Positions 40,237 through 50,400 of a stretch of 53,918 nucleotides of DNA are shown here, one piece after another. The stretch's first letter is position 1. Each line of letters opens with the position of its first letter. Origin of the DNA: Mesostigma viride (taxonomy: Eukaryota > Streptophyta > Mesostigmatophyceae > Mesostigmatales > Mesostigmataceae). The DNA is taken from NCBI GenBank assembly GCA_009746045.1, contig RPFO01002043.1, positions 1-53,918 of the forward strand, in the 5' to 3' direction. Position numbers and translations under genes: made by a program. Under the pieces are notes generated by a model. That model saw only the letters and a program-made list of their open reading frames with translations. It was not told the DNA's origin and ran no database searches.

Positions 40237-41580
40237 ATGACGTCGATCGACAAAGTCGAAAAGGACATCCAATCCGAAGACCCGAACAGGGTGTTGGAAG
40301 CCATCGCGCAGCACAAGGATCTCGTGAAGAGTTTGAGTCACACCGCCGCGATCCACATCCGCAACGCGATGATGAAGGCGGCCGTCCTCGCCGGCGTGGA
40401 AAAGAGTGAGAACAGGCGGTACGCGGACGGACACCAGGTCGTGTACGAGCGGCTGAGGGACGCCGCGAAGGAGTTCGGACGTGTCTGGAAAAAAGGGCAG
40501 GTGCCCACGTGGGTCTCTGACAAGTTCCGGGACATGAGTTCCAGTTTCCTGACCATGGACATCCAACGCGCGCTGCGATACGAGGGGGATCTCGACACGA
40601 AAGAGGCCAACGCGGCGATGGGATGGGACGGAACGCCCCCGCCGGTTCCTGAGATCGATCCGCTCTCGGGGAGGAAGACCGGACGCACGGTGCCCAAGTT
40701 CTGGGTATGGGGCGTCTTCGAAGGGGCCGGGGTCGAGCCGTTGTCCTTGCAGGGTCGTTTGAAGGCCATTCGATTGTACATGGAGACCATGTCCGCCTCC
40801 AACGCCTCCGCCGCCAAGAAACTGGCGTGGGCGAGGAACTACGACCTCCTCGGGCAATCGAAAGAGAGTTCCGTGACCGCTCCGGTCCCGGCGCAGGCGA
40901 CGGCTCAGTTCGACACGCGGGACTATGCCGAGAGTTTCCGGTCGAGGGATCCGCAGAGGTTGATGCACGCCACGAAGCTCGAGATGGCGATGAAAGAGGT
41001 CGGCGTGGACGCGTTGACCTTGCACGAGGCCATCCCGAAAGACGAGAGGATCAAGTGCATGCGAGACGCCTTGATCAAGGCGGCCGCCGCCAGAGGCGAG
41101 GAGTTGGCGGTCAAAGGGGACCTCGACAAGGCCGGTCTGTTCGACGAGTTGTTGGCGCGGGCCGGCGCGCTGGTTACGTCGGCGGCGAAGGCGTGCGTGC
41201 TTTGCGCGCGTACCGCGACATGGTCCGTGATTGGCTCACGCCCGGCGCGGCGTTGGCCGCGTTGCGGATGGAGAAGGAGACCATGTCCAGGAAAGGCGAC
41301 GCCGAGATGACGGACGGTCCTGTCGACACCGTCGCGGTGCTGAACCCCGACACGGGGCGGCCTACGAGGGCCGTCAGGCCCGTGTCGTGGGCGTGGCACT
41401 GGATGGGCTTGTCGGGGATCCCCGGTCTCGCGATGAACAAGCGCGTCGAGAAAGTGGAGGCGGCGCGGGATCCGGAAGCGACGAAACTCGCGTGGTCGTT
41501 GCATTACCAGGTCCGCTCGACGGAGCCGTCCAGGGTCGACGTCGCTGCCGGTCCTCCCGCAGTCGCCCCACCCCCCCGTG
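40237..41580 (+). CDS. Helical repeat protein, probable structural (frameshift near 41180)
   Basis: ATG 40237, 56 bp from the divergent helicase. The protein holds two units of about 190-200 residues, each with a similar helical start (DPNR/DPQR..) and a second half with a DP.SGR.TGRTV or NPDTGRPTRAV turn, an aromatic W.WG/W.W stretch and a PL.L/PG.A..RM..ETM segment. The frame changes near 41180. The text then runs into a run of seven C near 41572, after which the next ORF continues with a third, shorter unit and a membrane anchor, so the two may be one gene of about 640 residues. Confidence 0.55.
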
Positions 41581-42162
41581 ATGGAAGAGACGGCCCAGGT
41601 GGCCGAACAGGCGCAGGTCAAGGCGGAGGAGGCGATCGTGAATCAGCCGACGCCCGACAAGGTGTCCGTGAAGGATCTCGACGGCACGCTCGTCGACGTC
41701 CGATGCGGGGCCGCGGACGCGATGGCCAGCTCTCTCGTGGACATGTGGAAAACGGGGCAGTTCAAGGTCATCCCTCGCGACTCGTTTGCTTTCGCCAAAT
41801 GCCACGCGGCCTCCGACGCGCTGCGATCCAAGTTCGAGGACCCCGCCAACGCGTTGACGGCGGACGTTCGCAAGAAGAAGATCGCGGACTACGTCCGCGG
41901 TCTGCGAGCCACGGGGAGTCCCGCCGACCTGGAGATGGCGCGACAGTTCCGCGACCGGTTCGCGGAGGTCGGACTCTTCGCCACTCCGGAGGAGTTGTGG
42001 CAGCTTTCCGCGCCGGCCGATCCGTCCGCGGCCGTACCCGAGGAGTCGGCGACGACCGAGAAGAAGGAAGACGGGTACCGTACCGAAAACATCGTCGCGG
42101 TCGCAGGGATCCTCGTGGTCGTCGTCGCGCTCGTCTCGGCGTTCCTGTTCTCCAGGAAGTAG
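41581..42162 (+). CDS. Helical protein with C-terminal membrane anchor
   Basis: 194 residues from ATG 41581. It has a third, shorter version of the helical unit of the preceding gene, an acidic linker (ESATTEKKED) and a single span at about 172-189 with a short basic tail (FSRK). This is the layout of a tail-anchored virion protein. Whether it is a separate gene or the end of the preceding one depends on a C-run at 41572-41578. Confidence 0.55.
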   Translation: MEETAQVAEQAQVKAEEAIVNQPTPDKVSVKDLDGTLVDVRCGAADAMASSLVDMWKTGQFKVIPRDSFAFAKCHAASDALRSKFEDPANALTADVRKKKIADYVRGLRATGSPADLEMARQFRDRFAEVGLFATPEELWQLSAPADPSAAVPEESATTEKKEDGYRTENIVAVAGILVVVVALVSAFLFSRK

Positions 42163-42268
42163 GATAAATATCTGCGCTATCGTTGATCGTGGCCCCTCGA
42201 TGGTGGTGCTGCTCCCGCCCGAGTCTAGCCGAGCCGATTTTTCTTCTGCGACAACTTCGAGGATCCAG

Positions 42269-42640
42269 ATGAACAGTGCCGGAAACGTGACGCGTGGCGT
42301 GACCGAGGAGAACGTCCGCAACTCCGCTCGCGCCAGGATCGCCAAGCCGGCGGCGGGCGGATTCTTCTCGAGCCCTCTGTTCATCGCGATCGCCGCGGTC
42401 GCGGTCATCGCGATCGTCATCTGGAAACCGTGGAGCGCGCGTTCCGGCGACGGAGGCGGCGGCGGCGAGTGCGTCACCGGGATGGTGTGCGGGTCCGAGA
42501 CCGCCCCTTCGTACGGCGGCGGCGGCGGGTCTTCTCACAGCACGCAGGCCTTCCGCATGGGACAGGCCTCCGGAGTGACGAGCGGGATGCTGTCGGGCGA
42601 CTACGATTCGACCTTCTCCGCTCTCCTGAACGCGCCCTGA
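42269..42640 (+). CDS. Small single-span membrane protein, Gly-rich tail
   Basis: 123 residues from ATG 42269. A hydrophobic span (FFSSPLFIAIAAVAVIAIVI) covers about residues 33-52, followed by a Gly-rich segment (GGGGGEC...YGGGGGSS) and a Ser/Thr/Met-rich end. Its context between other small membrane proteins suggests a virion-membrane protein. No family is recognised. An upstream ATG at 42200 would add 23 residues. Confidence 0.6.
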   Translation: MNSAGNVTRGVTEENVRNSARARIAKPAAGGFFSSPLFIAIAAVAVIAIVIWKPWSARSGDGGGGGECVTGMVCGSETAPSYGGGGGSSHSTQAFRMGQASGVTSGMLSGDYDSTFSALLNAP

Positions 42641-42664
42641 TAAAATTGTGTCCTGTATCTATAA

Positions 42665-43269
42665 ATGCCCCCCAGCGCGTCTGCGTTAACGGATGCCCTC
42701 CGGGGCGCCGACGAACTGAAGACCGCCACCACGGCGGCCGACGCTGCCGCCGACGCGAAGAAGACGACCGAGATCGCCAAGGAAATCGAGAGGCTTCAGG
42801 CTCTCCAGAAGGCCGAGCAGGCCAGCGCGGCCGGCAAGTCGGCGGACGCCGTCAGCGAGGCCGCCTCGAAGAGTTTCAGGGAGAGAGCGACCGACTTTGC
42901 GAGGCGGTACGGCGTGGAGGCCGTCGGAGGGGCTTTCGCCACCGTCGCCGGCATGTTGATCGTGAACTCTGTGTTCAACAAGAACGACGATAAGGAAGGA
43001 GGCGCGGGGGATGGGACGGGCGCGGGGACGAAGAGGAGGGCGGCGGGTCTATCGCGGACAAAATCAAGAGTGTCATAATTGTCCTGTTGGTCATTACGGT
43101 CGTAATTGGAATCATTTATTATTCTTGGAAAAAACGTACGGATTCATCCGCAGGAACAAACGTAACCGTGCAAGCCAACTTCGAGCCTATGCCATACAAC
43201 ATGCCGTACTACGCTCCTCCCCCTACCGCTAGCAATATGCCGTTCAACAGGACGGCGATGACAGGGTGA
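42665..43269 (+). CDS. Small two-span membrane protein (frameshift near 43030)
   Basis: The first frame (from 42665) gives an Ala/Lys-rich helix and a weak span (VGGAFATVAGMLIVNSVF). Near 43030, in a GGGACGGGCGCGGGG stretch, the neighbouring frame continues with a strong second span (IIVLLVITVVIGIIYYSW) and a Pro/Asn/Met tail to the stop at 43269. Either a single broken gene or two overlapping ones is possible. It ends with no gap against the convergent reductase gene. Confidence 0.5.
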
Positions 43270-46200
43270 TCACTTCACGGGGCAAGCCCCGCCGACACAA
43301 TCCGAGGCAGCGCCCGGCTCCTCGTCCACATGCATGATGCCTTTGTAGTTCACGGGACGCAGCGACTCCTTGTACGCGTCGAAGCGGGCCTTGGTAACCA
43401 CTTCCTGGGGCAGGTACGCGTATCCCAGATCGGCGGCGTTCTTGGTCGGGTCCGCCCGCAGCAAGAACGAGACGCCGACGTACTCGTCCCAATGCGCGTT
43501 GAGCCAGTCCAGGATGGACTCGATCTCGGAGGGGTCGTACGAGATCGTGCAGCTGACGTTTTGCTCGACGTACGAGTTCATCAGGTCGCGGTACCGCTCG
43601 AGTTGCTCGACGGCCGTCTCCGTGTTCACCTCGACCTCCTCCTTCGTCCCGTCCTTGCGCGTCACCCACTTCTTCGTGAAGGGGACGGAGTCGTACGACA
43701 CCGGGAACGTGACGAGCACGGACTCCGGCTCGAAGGGCTTGTCCACGATCTTGTACCCCGCGTCCGCGAACCGGGCGACCAGCGGGTCGTGCTTCGAGTA
43801 CGTGATGTTGTTGAAGATGTACCTCCCGAGCGGCTTGTGCACTCCCTCGGGCACCTCGCCCCACTGCCGCGTGGACATGATCTTGGACAGAGTGCCGCTG
43901 GGCTTGATGCATGTCACGTTCTTCGGCAGAGGGGTCTTCAACTCGTAGGCCATGGAGTACGCCGCGGACACCGCGATGTTCTTCATGCGGCGGTAGTCGT
44001 AGGTCTTCAAGTCGGGGCGGGACACGACGCCGGTTAACCCGACTCCGCATAAACGGAGGAAGAAGTTGTTCAGATGCCACGCTTCTTGCAGGATCTCGTC
44101 GCGAAGATCGACGAGTGTCTGGCGGTAGTTCATGCGCGCGGCAAGGACGAGCGCACGCTCCAGTCCGGCCTTGTCGCCCGCGCGGAACGCCGCCAGGTTG
44201 ATCTCGCTCAGGTTGCAGAAAGACTTGTTTCCGAGGAGGATTTCTGCGTGCGTTTATTTGTAGTGAAAGAAACGGGACAGGTTATTAGACGCGATGAAGC
44301 AACATAAGAATATGAATAAGACGAAATTAAGCGACATTTTGAAATGTTATGTTTGTAAAAAGCGCGTGAGTATGTGTGACTGGGATGGTGGAGAAATTGA
44401 CGTATTCGTCCATTCATGCGACTCGTGGAATCCTTATTGTCCGGGTTCGCATTTGATATGCGACCCTTGTTACAAACGTCTTAAACAAAGTGACGAGCTG
44501 TATTGCAGAAACGACAAACGATCATCTGGTGCATATCGCCCTCTCAGCATGGACTCTATGACGATTCTGTCCAATCTCCAAGGAAATGCCCTCAATGACA
44601 TGCTTTCGTGGGCAAGACACGACGAGAAACACGCAGAGGTAATTGCTATCGTGTTCCACACCAACCATGTTACAGCAGAGGTAAATGAGCAAGAACACTG
44701 ACCTCCGCAGGGGTTGACGCCCTTCGTCCACGGCGCACGTTTCAGAGCCGATTCGATATTCAGCATGCCGGGCTCGGACCCGCCCGATTCTTGCATGATC
44801 TGGAAGATCTCCTCGAGCTGCGCCCTCGTCGGCTTGGACGAGAAGACCAGACTGTTGTTCGACTGCTGGCGATGGGAATTCTCGATCCACCAATCCTTTT
44901 TCGCGTAGGCGAACTCTTTCCACTCCGCCGAGCCGTACTCGCATAGCGCGATCTCCGCCGAACGACGGCTGCTCAACATCGTTCCGAGGTGGTTCACGAT
45001 ATCCACGATGTCCATCTTCGACAAGAGCTGGTCCGCGCGTTCGGACATCAGCCGGGCGATCTTCTCGAAAGCCCGCGCGATCTGCGCGTCGCCAGAACTC
45101 TGCAAACCGCCAAAAATAATGTGCATAGTGGGTATGATAAGAATGAAAACCGCCACGGCCACCAAGCGTGCCAAACGAACGCGACCCGCGCGCCGGCCGC
45201 GCAAACATCGCGTGAGGGCGGACAACGAGGGCGGCACGGCCGAGGCCGGCGCGGCCAAGTCCGGCGCGGCCAAGTCCGGTGCGGCCAAACGCGGCCGTGC
45301 CCCCGCAATTCCGCAAGCCCATGCGAGGGTGGCGACCTTCACGGAAATGTTAGACTTGTCCAACGAAGACATCGACAAGGCGTTCGAACGCGAACTACAG
45401 ATCGAGAGAATGGCAAAAGACTTCACCAAGTCCGAGTTGAAAAAACGCGGCGTTCCTAAATCGGACATATCCAAAGAGGTGAATCAGGGGCAACGCAATG
45501 TGCGCAAATTGATGCTAGACACGACGCTGTTCACCGATCGCGGATTGGCCGACAGGCGGAAAGGGATGGTGGCTTTTGATGCAAGGGAAAGGGAGCGGAA
45601 GCGAAAGTTCGATCAGAACAGACTCGACGCCATTTACACCGCTAACATGAAAAGCATTTACGGGAGCAAGAAAAGGAAGAAACAGGATGACTTGTTCCTG
45701 GCCGAGTTGTTGAAAAATTAGACGGACCCACCTGCCAACAATATCCCGCCAGTCGCTCGCCGGCGGGTCTGATCTCTGTCAGGTCGATGATCAATGTCTT
45801 GGCGGGGAACTTTCCCGCCATCAGTTTGCCCGCCGCCTTGGCCCACGCGATCGCCGAGTCGCCCACGCTGACCGTCCACGTGCGCGTGTCCTCGTCGTAG
45901 GTCTCCTTGTTGATCTCGCGTCCGCCCTTGCACGTCCTCGTGGACCGGATGACCCGGATATCATCGATCGGGTTGGCAAAACCGTTCAGCGTGCCGACCA
46001 CGGGATTGAACCCCACTCCGGTGCCTTGGAGGAGGAGCCACAGGACGTCCACGATGTCGTACACCGTCTCCACCTGGGTGAAAGCGCAGTTGAACATGCA
46101 CGATTCGCGGCGGCGAGAGAGCTGTGTCCCGCCCAGCCACAGCGTCCTCCCCGCGGGGGCGATGCGGCGGTTGAGGATGAGCCGACTCAACTCGTCGAGC

Positions 46201-46382
46201 TCCTTCTCCTCGTCGGCCGTCAGCGGGGCGTCCTTGGCTCGGATCCAGAGCCAGCGCTGGTGGTCGATCACCCGTGCGACGACCTGGTCCCAACTCTCGA
46301 GTCCTCCCGACCCGTCGTCGAGCGGACGGTGGTACGTCCGCAGCGCGATCGCGGTCGCGCGGTCCGACGGGTTGACCTCCAT
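43270..46382 (-). CDS. nrdJ: Adenosylcobalamin-dependent (class II) ribonucleoside-triphosphate reductase, two introns
   Basis: Exons 46382-45732, 45099-44703 and 44243-43270 join in frame to 673 residues, slightly under the roughly 740 of the monomeric Lactobacillus enzyme. All catalytic Cys are present: Cys95/Cys99 (CMFNC, one being the first redox Cys), Cys348 in NPCGE (thiyl radical), Cys359 (SFCNL, 11 residues later as in the family) and the C-terminal redox pair Cys665/Cys670. It would reduce ribonucleotides for viral DNA synthesis using B12 and no small subunit. Introns are GT-AG (GTGGGT...TTTGCAG and GTCAGT...ACGCAG). TATAAAAT lies about 42 bp upstream. The frame is free of indels. 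Confidence 0.85.
44244..44702 (-). other. Spliceosomal-type intron 2 of the reductase gene (459 bp)
   Basis: The minus strand reads GGAG|GTCAGT at the 5' border and ACGCAG|AAATCC at the 3' border. Removal is phase 1 and restores Gly-Glu right after the NPC radical Cys, matching the NPCGEI motif. It is filled by an antisense ORF (44294-44701). Confidence 0.8.
44294..44701 (+). CDS. Cys-rich zinc-binding hypothetical protein, antisense within reductase intron 2
   Basis: 135 residues, ATG 44294 to TGA 44699-44701. It has CYVCKKRVSMC, HSCDSW, CPGSHLICDPCYKRL and YCRN, so it probably binds two zinc ions in a ribbon or RING-like fold. No HNH or LAGLIDADG motif is evident, so a homing enzyme is not supported. 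The ORF is visibly AT-richer than its surroundings and lies inside the intron, its stop touching the intron border. Either a gene that landed in the intron or a gene carried by a mobile intron; function unknown. Confidence 0.6.
   Translation: MKQHKNMNKTKLSDILKCYVCKKRVSMCDWDGGEIDVFVHSCDSWNPYCPGSHLICDPCYKRLKQSDELYCRNDKRSSGAYRPLSMDSMTILSNLQGNALNDMLSWARHDEKHAEVIAIVFHTNHVTAEVNEQEH
45100..45731 (-). other. Spliceosomal-type intron 1 of the reductase gene (632 bp)
   Basis: The minus strand reads GGCAG|GTGGGT at the 5' border and GTTTGCAG|AGTTCT at the 3' border. Removal is phase 0 and joins residues 217 and 218. The 3' border is the only strong acceptor near the restart of conserved reductase sequence. 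The antisense ORF at 45134-45721 fills it. Confidence 0.7.
45134..45721 (+). CDS. Basic hypothetical protein, antisense within reductase intron 1
   Basis: 195 residues from ATG 45134 (the frame is open farther upstream, but that overlaps reductase exon 2). The N-terminus is very basic and low-complexity with GAAKS repeats; the middle has acidic/hydrophobic helices; the C-terminus is Lys/Arg-rich (KKRKKQDD). It looks like a nucleic-acid-binding protein; no endonuclease motif is seen. It ends 10 bp inside the intron border. Function unknown. Confidence 0.55.
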   Translation: MIRMKTATATKRAKRTRPARRPRKHRVRADNEGGTAEAGAAKSGAAKSGAAKRGRAPAIPQAHARVATFTEMLDLSNEDIDKAFERELQIERMAKDFTKSELKKRGVPKSDISKEVNQGQRNVRKLMLDTTLFTDRGLADRRKGMVAFDARERERKRKFDQNRLDAIYTANMKSIYGSKKRKKQDDLFLAELLKN

Positions 46383-46423
46383 GGTTCTCGGACGAGAGAC
46401 GCAGTCCTACCCCCGCGGGGGAC

Positions 46424-46431
46424 ATTTTATA
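46424..46431 (-). promoter_or_regulatory. TATA box of the reductase gene
   Basis: TATAAAAT on the minus strand, about 42 bp before the ATG at 46382. Confidence 0.55.
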
Positions 46432-46488
46432 TCAACTCCCTGACGCGATCCGTGTCGTCTCGACGACGATGCCGACGTCACCGAGTTG

Positions 46489-47426
46489 TCACGGCGTGAC
46501 GGTGAAGTAATCGTACCGCCCCACGGACTTCCAGTTCGTCGACGCGCTGAACGAGGGCCATTGGGCGGACGTCACGACGCGGCATGGAAGGTTCTGCGGT
46601 TCGAACATGCTTCCATACCCGCGCGTCTTCGCGAACTCGTCGACGACCGACGACACGATGTTCGGCCACCCGACGTTCTGGAGGCCCATAAGCGCCGGAG
46701 TGGACGGAAACTGCCCGGACCGTACGGCGAAGTTCAAGTCGACGAGGTGCACGACCTCGCGGGTTCCGAGGGCGCTCGCGGTGCGGCGGGGGACGTTCAC
46801 GGAGTTGAAATAGAGTTTGTTTTTATTCGGATAATCGGAAAGCACAACACCCCGGATCCCGTCTTCCACCAACCCGGTGTACTGCAGCAATTCGGCGTTG
46901 TATGGCACGATCATGTACATCCCGCCGTCCATCCAGAAGTAGTCTCTCGAGCTCGACGTACAGACTTAGTTTCAACAGGTAGTTGGTGTTCGTCGCGTTG
47001 TTGGACACGGTCGTTACCCAGACGAAGTACACGTTCTGGAACAGCGTGGTGTCCCACAGGACCCACTCGTCGGTCGGGGCCACGAACGGTTGGGTGCCCG
47101 GGGTCGCGGAGGTCGCGGCGAGCCGCGACACCGACGTCGTCGTCGACGTGTCGACCTTGTTGGCGAGCGACAAGACCACGTCCAGCGACGTGTCCGTGAG
47201 CGTGCCGAGGACGTTGCCCGTCAGACTCGTGCCGCTCGCGTCGTCGCTCGCCGGCAGCGGTTTGCCCAGGAGCGTGGAGGTGGTTGCCGACCCCTGCGTC
47301 TTCACGAACTGCAATGTCTCGTCGTCGTCGATGCGGAACCCGTAGGTCACTCGAGCGGCTGCGAGTCGTACTCGTTTGCGTACCGGAACATCTGCGTGTT
47401 GGCGATCTGATCCGCGGACATCGCGG
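46489..47426 (-). CDS. Small companion of the LamG/fibre gene, copy 1, extended (two frameshifts)
   Basis: From ATG near 47426 the protein starts like the 91-residue gene at 51219-51494 (QI..TQ..RYA.EYDS.PL, then VTYGFRI.DDETLQ.VKTQGSATT) and then continues, where that one stops, with a long beta-rich part (WVLWDTTLFQNVYFVWV.., then MYMIVPYNAELLQYTG, VPRRTASALGT and a WKSVGRYDYF end). Frame changes occur near 47347 and 46945. Together it is about 310 residues. A virion-fibre or capsid-associated role is suggested by the neighbour but not shown. Confidence 0.55.
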
Positions 47427-50400
47427 GCGCCCCCCCCCGCGGCGAGCGTGTCCACGAAACGCCAGTTCTTGAAACTCGCGTTGATCACCGCTCCGGACGT
47501 CCACGCGCGGCGGTAGCCGAGGTAGACGCCGCGCTCGGCCGCGACGGCGCTCATCTGCACGAGGGTGTTCGTCGCGACGGCCGCGTTGTCCATTGTGCGC
47601 CACCCGTTGGCCGTCATCGCGGGCGTCGCGCCGTTGATGTATAGGACGGGCGCCGTCGGCGTCAGGTGCACGCCGAGGACGAACTCGCTCGTGTCTACGA
47701 CGGCCGCGGCCGTCTCGGTGTACGCATTGCCCGTGAACATTAGGATGCGCCCGCTGCGCCATACCCACACGCTGACGTAGGACCCGGCCGCGCTCGGGTT
47801 TCCGACGGTCAAGAGCTCGACCATGTTCGCGTTGGAGTCTGTCACGTTCGTCGCGGTCCACGGGCCGTCATAGGGGAAGTCACGACGCCGCCCGTCGCCG
47901 CCGCGAACGACGACAGGGCTTCACAATGCCACACACCAGGACGTTCGTGCCGCCTCTTGGGAACACGCTCGTGGAATTGTATTGGGACAACACGTCGGAT
48001 CCGAACGTGGTGGACCAAAACCCGGGGCGGGTGACGTGATCAGGGATTCCCGGAACTTCCGTTCCATTGGTGATCCGGACGTAATCCACGGTCGTGCTCT
48101 GGTTGTGAGGCGCCCTGTTGATGGTTCCGAGACGAATGATCCTCCATTCATTCTTGATTGCGACATTGTGTACTCCAGGTCCTGGACCGACTGAAGAGGT
48201 GAGATGCGATTGAGTGACGTCTTGGTGGTTGAGCGGGATCTCGGAGTTGTCGTACCACACGCGAAACAAGTTCGTTAAAACGGTGGTAACGAGTCCGCCC
48301 GTATACGTGAGTCGCGCGAGGCGGAAGGTGTGATACTGCCCGTCGTTGGGCGCACCTGTGCCCGCTAAGGTGGTCAAAAGCGAATAGGGAAAGTAGATAT
48401 ATCGATCACCGTACCCGGTCCCTTGATTCGACTCTACGGAAATCGCCAAAGTGTTACTATCGGGGTGGTTGCATATCATACCAATACGCGCACCGGCACC
48501 GGTGCCGGTGTTATCTTGACCCATCATGAACACGTTAGCCTGAGTTGACGCGCCCGACGCGTTGAACTTCATCCGGACTTCGACGGTCCAATTGCCAAAC
48601 CCGTCGTTATCGCTCGCGCCCCGGGTGTTGAGTCCGACGATGGTGGCGAGGATCGTGTTCGCTCCGGTCGCGCTCGGGACGGACAGGCCTCGCACGCTAC
48701 CGTCGGTGACGAGGCTCGACGTCCCCTGCGCAAACGTCGTGCTGTACGACTCACTACCGGTGTTCGCGTACGTTCCGTTGAATTCGTACGCCCACATGAA
48801 ACCGCCCGGAGAAGGGTAGGTCGTCGTGAGCCCGTTACTGAAACGGACGTATTCCACGGTACAACTCTGAAACGATTGGTATCTCTGGTTGTATCCGAGA
48901 CGTATCGTATTGTAATTGGTCGCGGTCGCGCTCGTTATCGGGACGTTGCATAACCATGTTGAGCCGGTTGTCCACAAAAGACCGATCGTGCTCGTGCTGG
49001 TCGTGCTCGGCGCGATCACCTCCATAGCGAGCGGGATCTCCATGTCGTCGTACCAAAAACGGAACAAGGCGGAAGGATCGGTATATTTCGCCCCCAACGC
49101 GGCACTGGCCGGAACTACGGATTTGCGAGCCAGACGGTATTTGTGGTAACTCCCGTTGTTAGGCAAGTTGTTTGATTTGAAAGCATTTAAAGTAGACGCA
49201 GGAATGGAAAGTTGTTGATCGCCATATGCATACGGGCTGACCTTCGATTCTGTTGATATGATGATACCCCCTCCCGAACTAAACACCTGGATTCGGCGCG
49301 TGCCGCCGTCGGTGCCCATCCACATGACGTTGAACGTGTTCGCCCCGGACGAAGCCACGCTCGCTTCCATCGTCCACTCGCCGTACCCGTCATCGTCTAG
49401 AGCGCCCTTGGTGTTCAATCCGACCGCTCGTGCGTACGCCAAGTTGGGAGTCGAAGTCAACCCGCCTCCTGCCGGGAGAGTGATCACGCCGTTCGACACT
49501 ATGGCGGGTGCGGTGACCGTGAAGGCCTCTTTACCCACCTGAGTGCCGTAGTTCGACGTGCTGCTCCCGGTGTTCTGAACGTTGTTGGCGCTGTCGTTAA
49601 ACCACTCGCCTAACCACGAGTCTCCCCCCCCTATGCTACTGTTACTTGAGACGTACGTCAGAGACGCGGAACCCGCCGAGTCAGCGGTCAGGTAAGGTCC
49701 CGCACCCGTGTAACTCGACAGTTTCCACAAGTGCGGCTCGGTCGTCGCGCCGTTGCTGACGGGGAGTTCGCTGAGCGTCACGTTGGTCCCGGGCGCCTTC
49801 CTCCTCCCCGCGTCGATCCACCTCGACAGCATCACCTGGCCGCCCCTCACGTGCCAGTACGACCCCGTCTCGTCCCCCCTCTCCTGCCCCGCGTTATTCC
49901 GCCACCTCAGCGACCGTTCCGCCGCCTTGCCGTTGACGGCCCCGTCGCCCTCCACCACGATCCCCGCGCCGTCCGCGTCCGCGTTCGTCGTCGTCGCGTT
50001 CGACAGCACCAGCGTCTTGTCCAGCACCGTGACGTTCGCCGTGCTGGTGTTCGCGCTCGACAGCTCCCCGTCCACTTGCACCGTCCCCTTCACCTTGACC
50101 GCCCCGCTCGCCGGGTTCAAGAACAGGTCCCCGCGCGTCGTCCCGATCTTGCCGCCGTCGCGGTCCGTGCTGCGGAGGACCAAGTCCTTGTCCACGCGCA
50201 CCGTGGCCGCGGAGGAAACGAGGAGCGTGGGGTTCGACGTCGACACGCTCGAGTCGACAAACTTCACCTGCTCGACGGCCACGCACGATCCGGCGACGGC
50301 CGTGTCCCCCGTGATCCAGAGATTCCCGCCCGACGCGGCCGACGTCCTCTTCGCGCCCGAGATCGCGACCGCGTTGTCCGAGTACGAGTGCGGCTGGCTC

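Noticed and set aside
44470-45474. Minus-strand ORF of about 334 residues as a separate gene
   Set aside because: Only its middle is reductase sequence (exon 2); its ends read into the two introns.
44244-45731. Inteins in the reductase
   Set aside because: No intein start, splicing blocks or homing-endonuclease motif occurs in the reductase frame, and clean GT-AG borders give an exact join.
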